NCBI RefSeq assembly: GCF_000412695.1
Contig: NC_021499.1
Span: 2,976,001 to 3,040,000, forward strand
Origin: Pseudomonas resinovorans NBRC 106553
Lineage (GTDB): Bacteria; Pseudomonadota; Gammaproteobacteria; Pseudomonadales; Pseudomonadaceae
Direction of reading: 5' to 3'
Length of the DNA stretch: 64,000 nucleotides
Under the pieces are notes generated by a model. It was not told the DNA's origin. It made no database searches and saw only the letters and a program-made list of their open reading frames with translations. Positions 43,294 to 53,300 of the stretch are shown here, piece after piece; position 1 is the stretch's first letter; the number at the start of each line of letters is the position of its first letter. The position numbers and the translations under genes are program-made.

Positions 43294-44139
43294 CTAGACA
43301 CTCTCCAAGCTCTGGAAATAACGCTTTTCAAACTCCACTGGCGATAGCTGCATAGCGCTGCTGTGCCGGCGTTTGGGGTTATAAAACATCTCGATGTAAT
43401 CGAACACATCACTCCGGGCTTCTTCGCGGGTGCCGTAGGTTTTTCGTCGGATGCGTTCCCGCTTCAGCAACTGGAAAAAGCTTTCCGCCACCGCGTTGTC
43501 GTGGCAGTTACCGCGTCGACTCATGCTGCTGATCAGGTTGTTGGCCTTGAGGAAGCTCTGCCAGTCCGAGCTGCTGAACTGGCTGCCCTGGTCGGAGTGG
43601 ATCATCACTTCCTGCTTGGGCTTGCGCCGCCACACCGCCATCAACAGGGCATCGATAGCCAGGTCGCTGCACATCCGTGGCTTCATCGACCAGCCGATCA
43701 CCTGGCGTGAAAACAGATCCAGCACCACCGCCAAATACAGCCAGCCTTCATAGGTGCGGATGTAGGTGATGTCGGTGACCCAGACCTTGTTCGGTTCACT
43801 AACGTTGAATTGCCGCTCCAGGCGATTGGGCGAAGCCACCGTTGGCCGGCCGCCGTAATAGCCGGGGCGCCGCCGATAGCCGGTCTGTGAGCGCAGCCCT
43901 TCTCCTCGCATCAGGCGAGCCACGCGGTGCCGGCCACAGGACTCCCCCAGCTCACGCAGGTCGTCGTGAATCTTGCGATAGCCGTAGACCCCACCGCTTT
44001 CCAGCCAGGCATGTTTGATCAACCCGAGTAGGCGCTGATCTTCCTTGGCGCGTACGGATTTCGGCTCGGTCAGCCAGGCGTAGTAACCGCTGGGATGCAC
44101 TTTCAGGGTCTGGCAGAGACGTCGAACCGGGTACTCCAC
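43294..44139 (-). CDS. IS3-family transposase OrfB (DDE integrase core)
   Basis: 281 residues as a separate frame from a GTG at 44139. The helix-turn-helix_21 region KVHPSGYYAWLTEP and GVYGYRKIHDDLRE precede the rve core: Asp in WVTDITYIRT, Asp in VMIHSDQGSQFSS, Glu in DNAVAESFFQLLKRE. The natural product is probably OrfAB, made by -1 frameshifting at A-AAA-AAG (minus strand, 44199-44205); in the -1 frame the reading is open from that heptamer into OrfB. Confidence 0.92.
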   Translation of the reverse strand: MEYPVRRLCQTLKVHPSGYYAWLTEPKSVRAKEDQRLLGLIKHAWLESGGVYGYRKIHDDLRELGESCGRHRVARLMRGEGLRSQTGYRRRPGYYGGRPTVASPNRLERQFNVSEPNKVWVTDITYIRTYEGWLYLAVVLDLFSRQVIGWSMKPRMCSDLAIDALLMAVWRRKPKQEVMIHSDQGSQFSSSDWQSFLKANNLISSMSRRGNCHDNAVAESFFQLLKRERIRRKTYGTREEARSDVFDYIEMFYNPKRRHSSAMQLSPVEFEKRYFQSLESV

Positions 44140-44165
44140 CGACAGCTTGCTGATGAAGGCGTACT

Positions 44166-44444
44166 TCAGCCGGACTCCTTGGCAAAGTACGCGGCGGCCT
44201 TTTTTAGGATGTCTCGCTCTTCGGTCACTCGCTTGAGTTCGGCGCGCAGACGACGCAGTTCGGCCTGCTGATCGTCGTCTTGCTGCCGCTGCGCCTGGGG
44301 CTTGCCGTAGCGCTTGATCCAGGCATACAGGCTATGCACCGACATGCCTAACCGCGCTGCCACCTCGGCTACGGGGAGGCCGCGCTCGGTCACTTGTTTG
44401 ACCGCTTCGATTTTGAATTCTTCGGGGTAACGCTGGTTGCTCAT
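44166..44444 (-). CDS. IS3-family OrfA (HTH protein)
   Basis: 92 residues. HTH of the IS3/IS911 type: YPEEFKIEAVKQVTERGLPV, VAARLGMSVHSLYAWIKRY. A leucine-zipper-like helix (ELRRLRAELKRVTEERDILK) follows. The slippery heptamer A-AAA-AAG lies at codons for LKK near its end. Confidence 0.92.
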   Translation of the reverse strand: MSNQRYPEEFKIEAVKQVTERGLPVAEVAARLGMSVHSLYAWIKRYGKPQAQRQQDDDQQAELRRLRAELKRVTEERDILKKAAAYFAKESG

Positions 44445-44506
44445 GGCACCTCCTAATGGGCCTCATTATGAGGCTTGGAGGTGTCTACGAAACTAGGGGC
44501 GATTCA

Positions 44507-44569
44507 GACTGCCTTCGGACCGAAGCTGCCCTTTACTGGCGGCAGTAACCGGCCAATAGCAGTCATTCG
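44507..44569. repeat. Imperfect palindromic element, copy 1 (abutting IS3)
   Basis: Left arm GACTGCCTTCGGACCGAAGC and right arm GGCCAATAGCAGTCATTCGC match, in inverted orientation, the arms of the elements at 48858-48921 and 53148-53209. The left end coincides with the IS3 boundary, so the IS probably inserted into it. Between 44570 and 44999 I see no gene. Confidence 0.6.
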
Positions 44570-44999
44570 CTAGCCAGCTGAAGACAGGCAACGTTCATGC
44601 GTAGCTATACCTATCGGCGATCTTTGTTCGCGTATAGTTGCCTATAGGGTGATGCACCACCGCATGCAACAGAACCTAATGAAGTTTGAGCGGCGAAATA
44701 GGAGTTATAGCTCTTAGCTACATGTCCATCAGTCCCAGGGACAGGCCGTTCAAGTCGGTGAGTTCTCCAGTGGCAATATTTAGCGAGAAGAAATTTGCCT
44801 ATCAAGATGGCGCTCGTTTCAGAGAGATGAGGATCGCCATGCGAGGCGGCCGGACTCCTAGCACAAAGCCTTGGCGTGTGGCATATAGCTACTATAACAG
44901 GCGTCGCCTAGCCCAACAGGGCCCCGGCATGGACATAGCATCGGAAGGTGGTGTGTGCGGTCAGCGTTGCACGAAAGGCCACGAACCAGGATCAGGTAG

Positions 45000-47900
45000 A
45001 TGTTTGAGAGAATCGCGCGCGGCGCTAGCCGCTGTTGGTGGGCGCTTGTCGCCGGTGGCCGTGCAGCACGGCGATCCTTTGAAGCTTGGCGTAGTGACGA
45101 TGACCGCTTTTTCGAACCTCTGACCCCGGTATTTGTGGAGGACGATAGGGCAGCGCGGTACGAACGCGAGCTTTTACGGGCGCTGCACAACGAGGAAGTG
45201 CTTAACATTGCGATCACTGGTGGCTATGGCGCGGGCAAGAGCAGTGTTCTGAAGACGTTTTTCGAGCACCATCGCGGCTTCAAGCACACCTTCGTCTCGC
45301 TAGCCACCTTCACCAAAGCAAAAGCTCCCACAACCGCCCAAAAACCGTCCGATGAGTCAGCGGGAACTCCGATTCCTGGCGCTGCTGCAATTGTTGCCGC
45401 CAGTAGCGATGGAACAGCCAGCGCCGATCTGATCAACCGTATCGAAGAAACGATCGTTCAACAGCTTCTGTACGCGGTACAAGCGAAGCAGCTCCCCAAA
45501 ACGCGGCTCAAACGTATTTCTCATGCTTCAACTCTACGAGTTTGCTGGCGGACTCTGTGCGTTGCTGTAATCGGGATATGCGCATTACGGCTTGGAGCGC
45601 CGAAGCTACAAACCCTTTCCACGGTAGCAAAGGATTGGGCGCTGAATGGGCTTATGTGGGTGCCCGAACCTATTGCGCTCGGCGTGGTGGTGGCCGGCGG
45701 CGTGTGGGCCTTGTATTCAGGCTTAAAGCTGCTCTCACTCTTCAGCATCGACGGCCTTACGCTCAAGGGCGGCAAGCTTGAGGCGACCCATCATGGGTCG
45801 GTGTTGCACAAGAACATCGACGAGATCATTTACTGCTTTGAACGCAGCGACATCGATGTTGTGGTGATCGAAGACCTAGATAGGTTCGACATCCAGGAGA
45901 TTTTCTTCAGATTGCGCGAGATCAACTTCATCATTCGGCAGTCCCCACAGGTCAAGCGCCCCATCCATTTCATCTATGCGCTGCGAGATGAGATGTTTAC
46001 CGTCACGGACAAGACAAAATTCTTTGACCTGATCATCCCCATCATCCCTGTGGTGAACTCGGAAAACTCGCGGGAAAAGCTCATTGAACTCTTGAGGAAG
46101 CGGCACGTGGGTGGTCAGCCGCTCAATTTAGACCTCACGCCCAAGCTAATCGAGACGGTGGGCTACCACATCGATGAGATGCGGTTGATCAAGAACATCG
46201 TGAATGAGTTCGACATCTACGCCAACATCCTCGCAAATGACGGTTTGGTGCTTGACCCGAACAAGCTTTTCGCAATGGTAGCGCTGAGGAACCTGCATCC
46301 TGAGGTGTATTCCGATCTACTCAAGCGAAGAGGCGTGGTCTTTCAAGCCATCGAAGGCTATCCCGCTTGGACCAAATCGGAGGTTCAACGCCATCAGCTC
46401 GCCATAGCAGCGTTGAAGAAACGCCGAGCGACGCGTGAAGCTGAGGTCGCCACTGACTTGGCGAGTCTTCGTGCATGTGTATGGTTCGAGCTCATCCGCA
46501 GAGGCGGTCTCAGAAGCGCCAACGCCCTATACTCGGAAGACCAAACAGCTTTCTCATTACTGGAATTTGTCGAAGAAGAATCGTTTGACCAAGTGGTCAA
46601 CCTGAGAAATGTCTATCCCACTCAGTATTCCAGATCATTTGGAAATCCGAGGGGCGAGGCCCAAAGTCCTAAAGCTGTGCTGAAAGATTTGTCGTACGCC
46701 GAGCGCGTAGCCGGCCTCGAGGTGTCAATTGATGACATTGATGAAGAGATAAGTGGGCTCCAGCGAAAAATTACCAAGTTGAAGACCATGCCATTCAGGG
46801 AAGCATGTAATGACGGCTATGGGGATTCGCTCTCTCCACAGCTCAAAGGCTACGAGCTGATCACCTTCCTGCTGCATCGGGGCTACCTGGACACCGATTA
46901 CACTGATTACCTTGGCTATTTCTACGAGGGCTCGCTGACCCAGTCGGACAAGAAACTCACGATGGCTCTCGCCCGGGGCGAAATGCTGGATGTCGGTACG
47001 CCGATACGAAATCCGGAGCGAGTCGTTAGCAAGCTAGATCTTGACTCAGTCGACAAGGGCAAAGGACTGCTAGTGCACTTGATGGCTGAGCTCGTTCGCC
47101 CGCGCCAGGATGACGCCGAGGCCAGGGAAGAAAAGCTGTCGGTAATCCTCAAAAGCAGCCATCACCACATGGGGCGCCTTTCTGAGGCGGTCGAGCTGCT
47201 ACCAGAGGAGGATAGGAGCGCCTTCATCAAGGCACTTTTCAGGAATGATTCCAACCTCATCAATCAGCTCCTTTCCTACGACAAGGCAAACCTTGCTCGC
47301 GAAGATCTGGTGGTTATTGTACTGGACAGCTTGTCGGCTGATCAGGTTGAACAACTGCAGGGGCGTAGGGGTACGCTGCTGAAGGTCATCAACGACCTGC
47401 GTGAGGTCTCCAAGCTGGTTCCTGGACTTGCCTCCGGGCAATTGGGCTGGGCCTGGCTGAAAGAAAAACCGGCACAGTTTTGCAATGTCAGCGACGCGAC
47501 GACAGCTGAAGATCTCAAAGCCTTGGTCGAGTGGGGCTGCATCAGTCCTACTATGCCGATGCTGAGGCTGCTATGCAGCACCTTGGAGCCATACACCGAA
47601 GTCGGAACGGTTTCTCATCACCGACTTGGCCAGTTGGGGCTGGTGGGCTTCGATGGCCTTGTTGAAAAATCACCCTCAAAGTATGTGGGCGAGCTGCTGG
47701 GCCAGATGGGCATCCTGGACGAAACGGAGGCCTCACTACTTGCTGTGCTTGCTCTCCTTCAAGACGAAGATGACCTTCGGTTGGCAATGTTCGAGCGTAC
47801 AACATGCATGCTGACCGAGCTGGATAAGCTTCCATCTTTGCTGTGGTTGCCGGCCTTGCAGTCTGAGCGTCTCAGCAACGCCGGGAATGCCGCGTGGACA

Positions 47901-48794
47901 TTCTTCGACGGCGTTGTCATTGCACCCAACAGCGACACCAAATCCTCTGATAATCCTGCGCGACCTGACTTGGGCAGCACTGCTATACCTATCTTCGTCG
48001 AGTTCCTGACCCGTAATGCATCAACCCTGGCCAATGAGCTTTGGGGCGTTGAAGGCGAGGAGGAGTTGCAGACCTTCCTTATCCAAAATGAGCAGGTCAG
48101 CAATGACACACTGAAGACCCTTTTCTCGTCGATCGTCTTGGCTCCGTCAGTATTGGTGAAAGGGGCTGTCCCAATGGCGCGGTGGGTCTCTTTCTCTAAC
48201 GCGGCCTTCGTCCCATTCAGTTCAGAAATCAGAGAGCTTATCGCTCAATACGACCCTTCAGTGGAGGCTCGCTATATCGCCCATCATTGGCGGAAAGCCC
48301 GTGACATTCTGAGTTTGTCGGCATTACCAGTTCGGTTGGTGACTTGTCTGAGTCGCTCTGGTGTCGCATCCCTAGCGGATACCATGACGATGTGGCAGGG
48401 CATTACTGCAGAGATGTTCAGCACCTGGGAAGGCTCGGTCGAGGAGCTGGCAAACGCTTGCGTACGCGCGAATAAGGAGCAAGCCACATTCCCGTCCAGC
48501 TACTTGCCCGTGATTATGCACTGCCTTTCAGATACATCTGTGAGCACCCGGAAGCGGACAGAGATGATTATCCAGGCGCTGCAGATGAACTGCAGCTGGG
48601 CTGATGTGGCAAAGGTACTTCCACTTCTTGGAGAGGAACATGGTGCACTCGTTGTAAAGAAACGTGCACACCTACCAACCTCCGAGGATGATAGAAAGCT
48701 GGTTGAGGCGCTGAAACGGCGAGGATTCGTGGGGGCTGTGAGGTTTGAAGCCAAACGCACCGTCGTGTTCAGCAAACGAAACCAAATCGCCTAA
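45000..48794 (+). CDS. YobI-like P-loop NTPase with two membrane spans
   Basis: 1264 residues. Walker A GGYGAGKSS (74-82) and Walker B VVVIEDLDRF (287-296) define the NTPase. Two membrane segments lie between them (about 181-198 and 224-248), inserted in the ATPase domain; this is the diagnostic layout of YobI-like P-loop NTPases predicted to act in anti-phage conflict. HFIYALRDEMF is the sensor region. The remaining ~850 residues are helical, probably a repeat-type sensor or scaffold. Both edges of the gene carry palindromic repeats. AT-richer than the flanking core genes. Confidence 0.85.
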   Translation: MFERIARGASRCWWALVAGGRAARRSFEAWRSDDDRFFEPLTPVFVEDDRAARYERELLRALHNEEVLNIAITGGYGAGKSSVLKTFFEHHRGFKHTFVSLATFTKAKAPTTAQKPSDESAGTPIPGAAAIVAASSDGTASADLINRIEETIVQQLLYAVQAKQLPKTRLKRISHASTLRVCWRTLCVAVIGICALRLGAPKLQTLSTVAKDWALNGLMWVPEPIALGVVVAGGVWALYSGLKLLSLFSIDGLTLKGGKLEATHHGSVLHKNIDEIIYCFERSDIDVVVIEDLDRFDIQEIFFRLREINFIIRQSPQVKRPIHFIYALRDEMFTVTDKTKFFDLIIPIIPVVNSENSREKLIELLRKRHVGGQPLNLDLTPKLIETVGYHIDEMRLIKNIVNEFDIYANILANDGLVLDPNKLFAMVALRNLHPEVYSDLLKRRGVVFQAIEGYPAWTKSEVQRHQLAIAALKKRRATREAEVATDLASLRACVWFELIRRGGLRSANALYSEDQTAFSLLEFVEEESFDQVVNLRNVYPTQYSRSFGNPRGEAQSPKAVLKDLSYAERVAGLEVSIDDIDEEISGLQRKITKLKTMPFREACNDGYGDSLSPQLKGYELITFLLHRGYLDTDYTDYLGYFYEGSLTQSDKKLTMALARGEMLDVGTPIRNPERVVSKLDLDSVDKGKGLLVHLMAELVRPRQDDAEAREEKLSVILKSSHHHMGRLSEAVELLPEEDRSAFIKALFRNDSNLINQLLSYDKANLAREDLVVIVLDSLSADQVEQLQGRRGTLLKVINDLREVSKLVPGLASGQLGWAWLKEKPAQFCNVSDATTAEDLKALVEWGCISPTMPMLRLLCSTLEPYTEVGTVSHHRLGQLGLVGFDGLVEKSPSKYVGELLGQMGILDETEASLLAVLALLQDEDDLRLAMFERTTCMLTELDKLPSLLWLPALQSERLSNAGNAAWTFFDGVVIAPNSDTKSSDNPARPDLGSTAIPIFVEFLTRNASTLANELWGVEGEEELQTFLIQNEQVSNDTLKTLFSSIVLAPSVLVKGAVPMARWVSFSNAAFVPFSSEIRELIAQYDPSVEARYIAHHWRKARDILSLSALPVRLVTCLSRSGVASLADTMTMWQGITAEMFSTWEGSVEELANACVRANKEQATFPSSYLPVIMHCLSDTSVSTRKRTEMIIQALQMNCSWADVAKVLPLLGEEHGALVVKKRAHLPTSEDDRKLVEALKRRGFVGAVRFEAKRTVVFSKRNQIA

Positions 48795-48829
48795 CCTGAA
48801 ACTTGCGAGCGGAAATGAGCATTTAGGAA

Positions 48830-48950
48830 AAGGGGGGTAGATTTATTTGTTGGGCAGAATGGCCGTTTCTGGCCGCTGGCTGCCGTATACCACCGGCTGC
48901 TATCGGCCAGCAGCGGTCATTAGAGTAGAGAAAATAAATCTGTCCCCTTC
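48830..48950. repeat. Nested palindromic element, copy 2
   Basis: The core 48858-48921 is an imperfect 64-base palindrome (AATGGCCGTTTCTGGCCG against AATGACCGCTGCTGGCCG read from the other side). It is enclosed by a second inverted repeat, GGGGTAGATTTATTT on the left and AAATAAATCTGTCCCC on the right, of the kind often seen near REP-associated transposases. No transposase is present. 48951-49283 holds no supported gene. Confidence 0.65.
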
Positions 48951-49283
48951 TCTGCCGGTCCCCTTTTCTGCTCGAAAATTTCCGTATCGTGCGCGCCACG
49001 GCACGCCACTTACATCCACACTCTAGTCACTACATTGCATTCAGAGCGCGGGCATAATCGACGCATTCCTGACGCCGGCTTTTCGGTTCCAGACCTGAGA
49101 CTCCAAAGCTCGCAAATGGGGCGGTTATTGAGCATCGAAGAGAGCTAATTGGCGACAGTAACGTTAGGCATCGTCGACGCGCCCCGATACTAATGCGGCT
49201 CAACATGCGTGGAGCCACCGTCGAAGCAGTTTCACTCACCAATCCGGTAGTGGAACCTATAACAGCATTCATGGATTGAACTC

Positions 49284-52200
49284 ATGAGATTCTACCCCGA
49301 TGGTCCCTCCATACCGGATATCCTTCTAGAACGCTGTGATGCGGGTCGTGTCGTATTTCTGTGCGGTGCCGGAGTTTCGTTGCCATCTGGAATGCCGACT
49401 TTTGTAGGCCTCACTCGGTACGTCATAGAGTTCTTTGACCCGCCAGCCGATTCAGAAATCATGACCGCGTTTCGGCCATGGTTGGATAGCCAATCTGCAG
49501 CGAATGTCCCACTCGACCAAATCTTCAACCTCCTCCACCTTGAATACGGCAAGGATGAAGTCAACGCTCTGGTCACGGAGCGGCTGAGTGCTCCCCTGAG
49601 AACCAACGATTTTGGACGTGAGCACGCTCTGATTAAGCGGATTTCTTCGAGCCAGAACGGCGTGCCCCAGATTGTCACGACCAACTTCGACCGATTGTTT
49701 GAGGCCGGACAAGGGGGAGAGCATCTGGTTCGACACGTGCCGCCTGCGTTTCCCGACCTGAACTTCGGATCGAAAATAGAGGGGATCACGTATCTGCACG
49801 GGCGGCTGGTGGAAGCAACCTCTGATAGTCATCCCTACGTTCTAAGCAGCGCGGACTTCGGGCGTGCCTACCTCTCCGAAGGATGGGCGACCAACTTCAT
49901 CAGACACCTCCTCGAACGATATACCGTCGTTTTGGTCGGCTATCAGGCGGAAGACCCACCAATCAAATATCTGCTCCAGGGTCTCAATCATGACGGCCAG
50001 TACGATCGGTCTAGGCTCTATGCCTTTGACCGTGGGCTTCCGGAAGAGATCGAAGCCAAGTGGCGTGACCGAGGCGTCACGGCCATAGCTTATTCCGACC
50101 ATCCGGACTTATGGAGGAGCATGGAAGCCTGGGCCGACCGGGCCGACGATCCGCGCAGATGGCGTGCATCCATAATCGCTAAAAGCCAGCAGGATCCGAA
50201 GGTTCTGGGCCCTCATGAGCGTGGCCAAGTTGGTCATGTCCTTCGAACAGTGCAGGGGGCGAGATTGTTCGCGGAGGCTGATCCGCTAGCTCATCCTGAA
50301 TGGGTTTGTGTGTTGGATGCGAGAGTCCGGTCAGCGAAGCAGAGCCGCGGCTATGGCGACGATGCAGAAGTCTTCGATCCTGCGGCTGCTTATGGACTCG
50401 ATGATGATCTAAGAGATATCTCTGAGGATGATCGCAGACAGGGGGTCAGCAACGACAATCTCTTGGTTTGGCGCGACGAAGACGACAATCCATATGAGTC
50501 TCATCGGTTGGGTTGGCGACAGGTCGAAGGTTTCGAGGCGACCCCGATTAGGCTTGGCCACCTCATCACCTGGGTCAGCAAGTCCTTCGATAGCCCCGTG
50601 CTGGCCTGGTGGGCCGCTCAGCAGAACGGACTGCATCCGCGACTGCTGAAACAGTTCGAGTGGCAAATGGAACACTCGGAGGCTCTTCACGATCGTGCTC
50701 GTCATATCTGGAACCTGATCCTCGAACACCATCGAGACCCTCGTAATCGTCAGTGGAATGGCGACTGGTTCGACTTGAAGAAGCGGATCAAGGCGGAGGG
50801 TTGGACGGCCAGTGTCCTGCGAGAATTCCGGAGAGTTTCGACGCCGCGCTTGGAGATCAAGCCACGGCTTGGCTTGCGGCAGGCCAAACCGCCGTGTGCA
50901 CCCTGGGAGGAAATTCATCTCGGCGACCTGGGTCAGTGGGAAGTCGTGTTCCTTGAACGGCACAACGAAGATGTAGACGTCCCCGACGATCTGTTGCCAC
51001 AGGTAATTGGCATTCTAGAGGAACAGCTGAACGTCGCCTCTGGACTACTGGGGGATATCGAGAACGTCTACTTTCATACACCGACCTGCTATCCGGACCG
51101 TGAGGTCGATGGGAGAGAGCACATCACGGAAGCCGCAGAGGTCGTGACTTGGTTCGTCCAGCTTTTTGACCGAATGGCTGCCAAGTGGCCAGAACTAGCG
51201 AATGCTTATGCAACGACCTGGCCTGTGACAGACCGTTTCTTCTTCCGGAAGCTGAAGCTGTATGCGTTCAGCAAAGTAGACACCTTCGAGGCCGACCATG
51301 TTGCCGAAGAAGTCTTGTCCTTAGATCAGGAGACGTTCTGGGACATCGATGTGGTGCGCGAGCTGCTTTTCCTGCTGGTAGACCGGTGGGAGGAGTTCGC
51401 CCAGGAGAACCGAGATCAACTCGCCGACCGCATCCTGATGGGCCCCGATCAGCGCTCCTACTGGTCTGAGGAGGAGTTTTCTGAACTGCGAGATGAGTTC
51501 GCCACCAGATACGCTCGGTATCTGGAACTACAGGGCTGTGAACTGACGGCAGATCGTTGTGAACGGCTTGCCGATCTGATTAGAAGTATTCCTGGATGGA
51601 GCGACGCTCGGGCGACCTCGACGGTGATCCAACGCGGCTCGCGCACCGGTTGGGTCGATACAGACGAGAAACCAGATGCAGTCTTGGACCTTCCCGTAAA
51701 CGAGGTAGTCTCCAGGGCAAAAGAAGACCTGAAGCGTGACTTTGGCAGCTTTACCGAGAAGCGGCCCTTTACTGGTTTGGTGAAAGCCAATCCGCGCAAG
51801 GCATTGTCTGCCCTGACCATTGCCGGAAAGGCTGACGACTATCCAGAGGCGTTCTGGTCGTCGATGATCAATGAACTTCCCGCAGGCATCACGCCCAGGC
51901 TGAGACGGGCATTCCTGAACCGGGTAGCGCGACTCCCACATACGGTCATCGCCAAACTACGCCATACCTTGGGCCGATGGCTCGAACAGAACTTGGTCGC
52001 GATCCTTGAGTTTGATGAGGCTCTCGGATGGGCAGTCTACGATCACATCGTCGATGGCATTCTGAGCGGCGGAGCAGATGCAGCGAAGAGCGGTCTGGGC
52101 GAAGTTCGCCAAGGTGGAAAGGTCACTCAACAGTCCCGGCGCACATTCAGCCATGCGAATAATGGCCCCGTCGGCATGTGTGCTGAGGCCCTTTTCCGTG

Positions 52201-53090
52201 CTGTGCCCGGAGAGGAGCAGGAGGCCTCTTCACTAATCCCTGATTGCATCAAGTCACGTGTCGAGCATCTCTTTACTGCGCTGGGAGAGGGGGCGGACCA
52301 TGCTGTGTCGATAACGACTAGCAAACTGAACTGGCTCATGGTTGTAGACCCCAGTTGGACTGAAGAACGCCTTATCCCCATGTTGGCCTTCGAGCATCCC
52401 GCTTCGGAACCAGCTTGGAGCGGTTTTCTTCGTGGCCACGTGCCTTCGCCCCCGTTGGCCGAGATCATTAAGCCGATTCTGCTTGACCTCATCCCGTGGG
52501 TCGAAAGCCTTTCCTGGGATCACGGACTTTTAGAGGCGGCCGCCCAGTGGCTAGGCTACATGAGGGTGTTTTACCCAGATGAGCCAAGTGGTCTTTCACG
52601 AGGAGAAATGCGTTCGGTCTTGCGAACGATGTCTGACGATACTCGGAATCGGTTCGTTTCCTGGTTGGGGCTGGTTGGGCAGAAAAACGAGAACGGCTGG
52701 ACCAAACACGTCATCCCCGTAATCAACGAAGACTGGCCGAGAGAACGCCAATACAGAACTTCTGCATCGATGAGGGCGTGGATTGGCCTGCTTGATGACA
52801 CCGGCGATAGCTTCCCGGCCGTCTACAAAGCGGTGAAGAAGTTCTTGGTGCCGGTTGAGACAAACGACCATCCGTTCTACCGGTTCACCCGAGAGATTAG
52901 TGATGAGAAGCCGATTACCGCTCTATTCCCTGAAGCGACGCTGGATTTGATGAACAGAGCCACACCTCAGGTCCTCACCCGACCGCCGTACGAGTTACCG
53001 AAGGTGCTAGCACTGATAGCGGAAACCGAACCTGAGCTGACATCAGATCCACGCTATTTGCGCCTTATAGATCTTGTCGAACGAAGTTAG
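49284..53090 (+). CDS. SIR2-domain protein, candidate defence-associated sirtuin
   Basis: 1268 residues. The N-terminal ~280 residues form a SIR2-like NAD-binding domain: FLCGAGVSLPSGMP (26-38), TTNFDRLF (132-139), YLHG (170-173, His172 at the catalytic position) and VVLVGYQAEDPPIKYLL. The other ~980 residues are helical and match nothing I recognise. Size and one-gene layout fit DSR-type systems (DSR1-like), in which phage sensing by the C-terminus triggers NAD+ depletion. No Shine-Dalgarno is obvious before the ATG. Palindromic repeats lie on both sides. Confidence 0.85.
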   Translation: MRFYPDGPSIPDILLERCDAGRVVFLCGAGVSLPSGMPTFVGLTRYVIEFFDPPADSEIMTAFRPWLDSQSAANVPLDQIFNLLHLEYGKDEVNALVTERLSAPLRTNDFGREHALIKRISSSQNGVPQIVTTNFDRLFEAGQGGEHLVRHVPPAFPDLNFGSKIEGITYLHGRLVEATSDSHPYVLSSADFGRAYLSEGWATNFIRHLLERYTVVLVGYQAEDPPIKYLLQGLNHDGQYDRSRLYAFDRGLPEEIEAKWRDRGVTAIAYSDHPDLWRSMEAWADRADDPRRWRASIIAKSQQDPKVLGPHERGQVGHVLRTVQGARLFAEADPLAHPEWVCVLDARVRSAKQSRGYGDDAEVFDPAAAYGLDDDLRDISEDDRRQGVSNDNLLVWRDEDDNPYESHRLGWRQVEGFEATPIRLGHLITWVSKSFDSPVLAWWAAQQNGLHPRLLKQFEWQMEHSEALHDRARHIWNLILEHHRDPRNRQWNGDWFDLKKRIKAEGWTASVLREFRRVSTPRLEIKPRLGLRQAKPPCAPWEEIHLGDLGQWEVVFLERHNEDVDVPDDLLPQVIGILEEQLNVASGLLGDIENVYFHTPTCYPDREVDGREHITEAAEVVTWFVQLFDRMAAKWPELANAYATTWPVTDRFFFRKLKLYAFSKVDTFEADHVAEEVLSLDQETFWDIDVVRELLFLLVDRWEEFAQENRDQLADRILMGPDQRSYWSEEEFSELRDEFATRYARYLELQGCELTADRCERLADLIRSIPGWSDARATSTVIQRGSRTGWVDTDEKPDAVLDLPVNEVVSRAKEDLKRDFGSFTEKRPFTGLVKANPRKALSALTIAGKADDYPEAFWSSMINELPAGITPRLRRAFLNRVARLPHTVIAKLRHTLGRWLEQNLVAILEFDEALGWAVYDHIVDGILSGGADAAKSGLGEVRQGGKVTQQSRRTFSHANNGPVGMCAEALFRAVPGEEQEASSLIPDCIKSRVEHLFTALGEGADHAVSITTSKLNWLMVVDPSWTEERLIPMLAFEHPASEPAWSGFLRGHVPSPPLAEIIKPILLDLIPWVESLSWDHGLLEAAAQWLGYMRVFYPDEPSGLSRGEMRSVLRTMSDDTRNRFVSWLGLVGQKNENGWTKHVIPVINEDWPRERQYRTSASMRAWIGLLDDTGDSFPAVYKAVKKFLVPVETNDHPFYRFTREISDEKPITALFPEATLDLMNRATPQVLTRPPYELPKVLALIAETEPELTSDPRYLRLIDLVERS

Positions 53091-53147
53091 ACCACGGTCG
53101 TCATGACCGACAACCCAGCGAATCGCACCGGATTTTCTAGGTGCTCG

Positions 53148-53209
53148 ATGACCGCTATTGTCCGGTAGCTGCCATTCGAAAGTGACTGCTATCGGCCGAA
53201 AGCGGACAA
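53148..53209. repeat. Imperfect palindromic element, copy 3
   Basis: ATGACCGCTATTGTCC on the left matches the reverse complement of the right end (GGCCGAAAGCGGACAA). The centre is TAGCTGCCATTCGAAAGTGA. It separates the SIR2 gene from panC. Confidence 0.65.
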
Positions 53210-53300
53210 ACGAGTTAGAGACGAGTTCAATGTCAACGAGGGACTTTGCGAGTCGGCGGTAGGCAACGAGTGTAGAGCGCCCGAGTGCGCATTCCGGCGG

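Larger units (their letters stand above)
43276..44506 (-). mobile_element. IS3-family insertion sequence, complete
   Basis: 1231 bp. Terminal inverted repeats begin TGAATCGCCCC at both ends and continue with related sequence (…TTTCCTAGACAC left; …TTTCGTAGACACC right). Matching GTC/GAC bases extend the repeats by three more positions (43273-44509). It contains orfA and orfB with a frameshift signal. No convincing 3-bp target duplication is seen, suggesting a later recombination. It lies between the IS630 remnant and a palindromic repeat. Confidence 0.85.
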
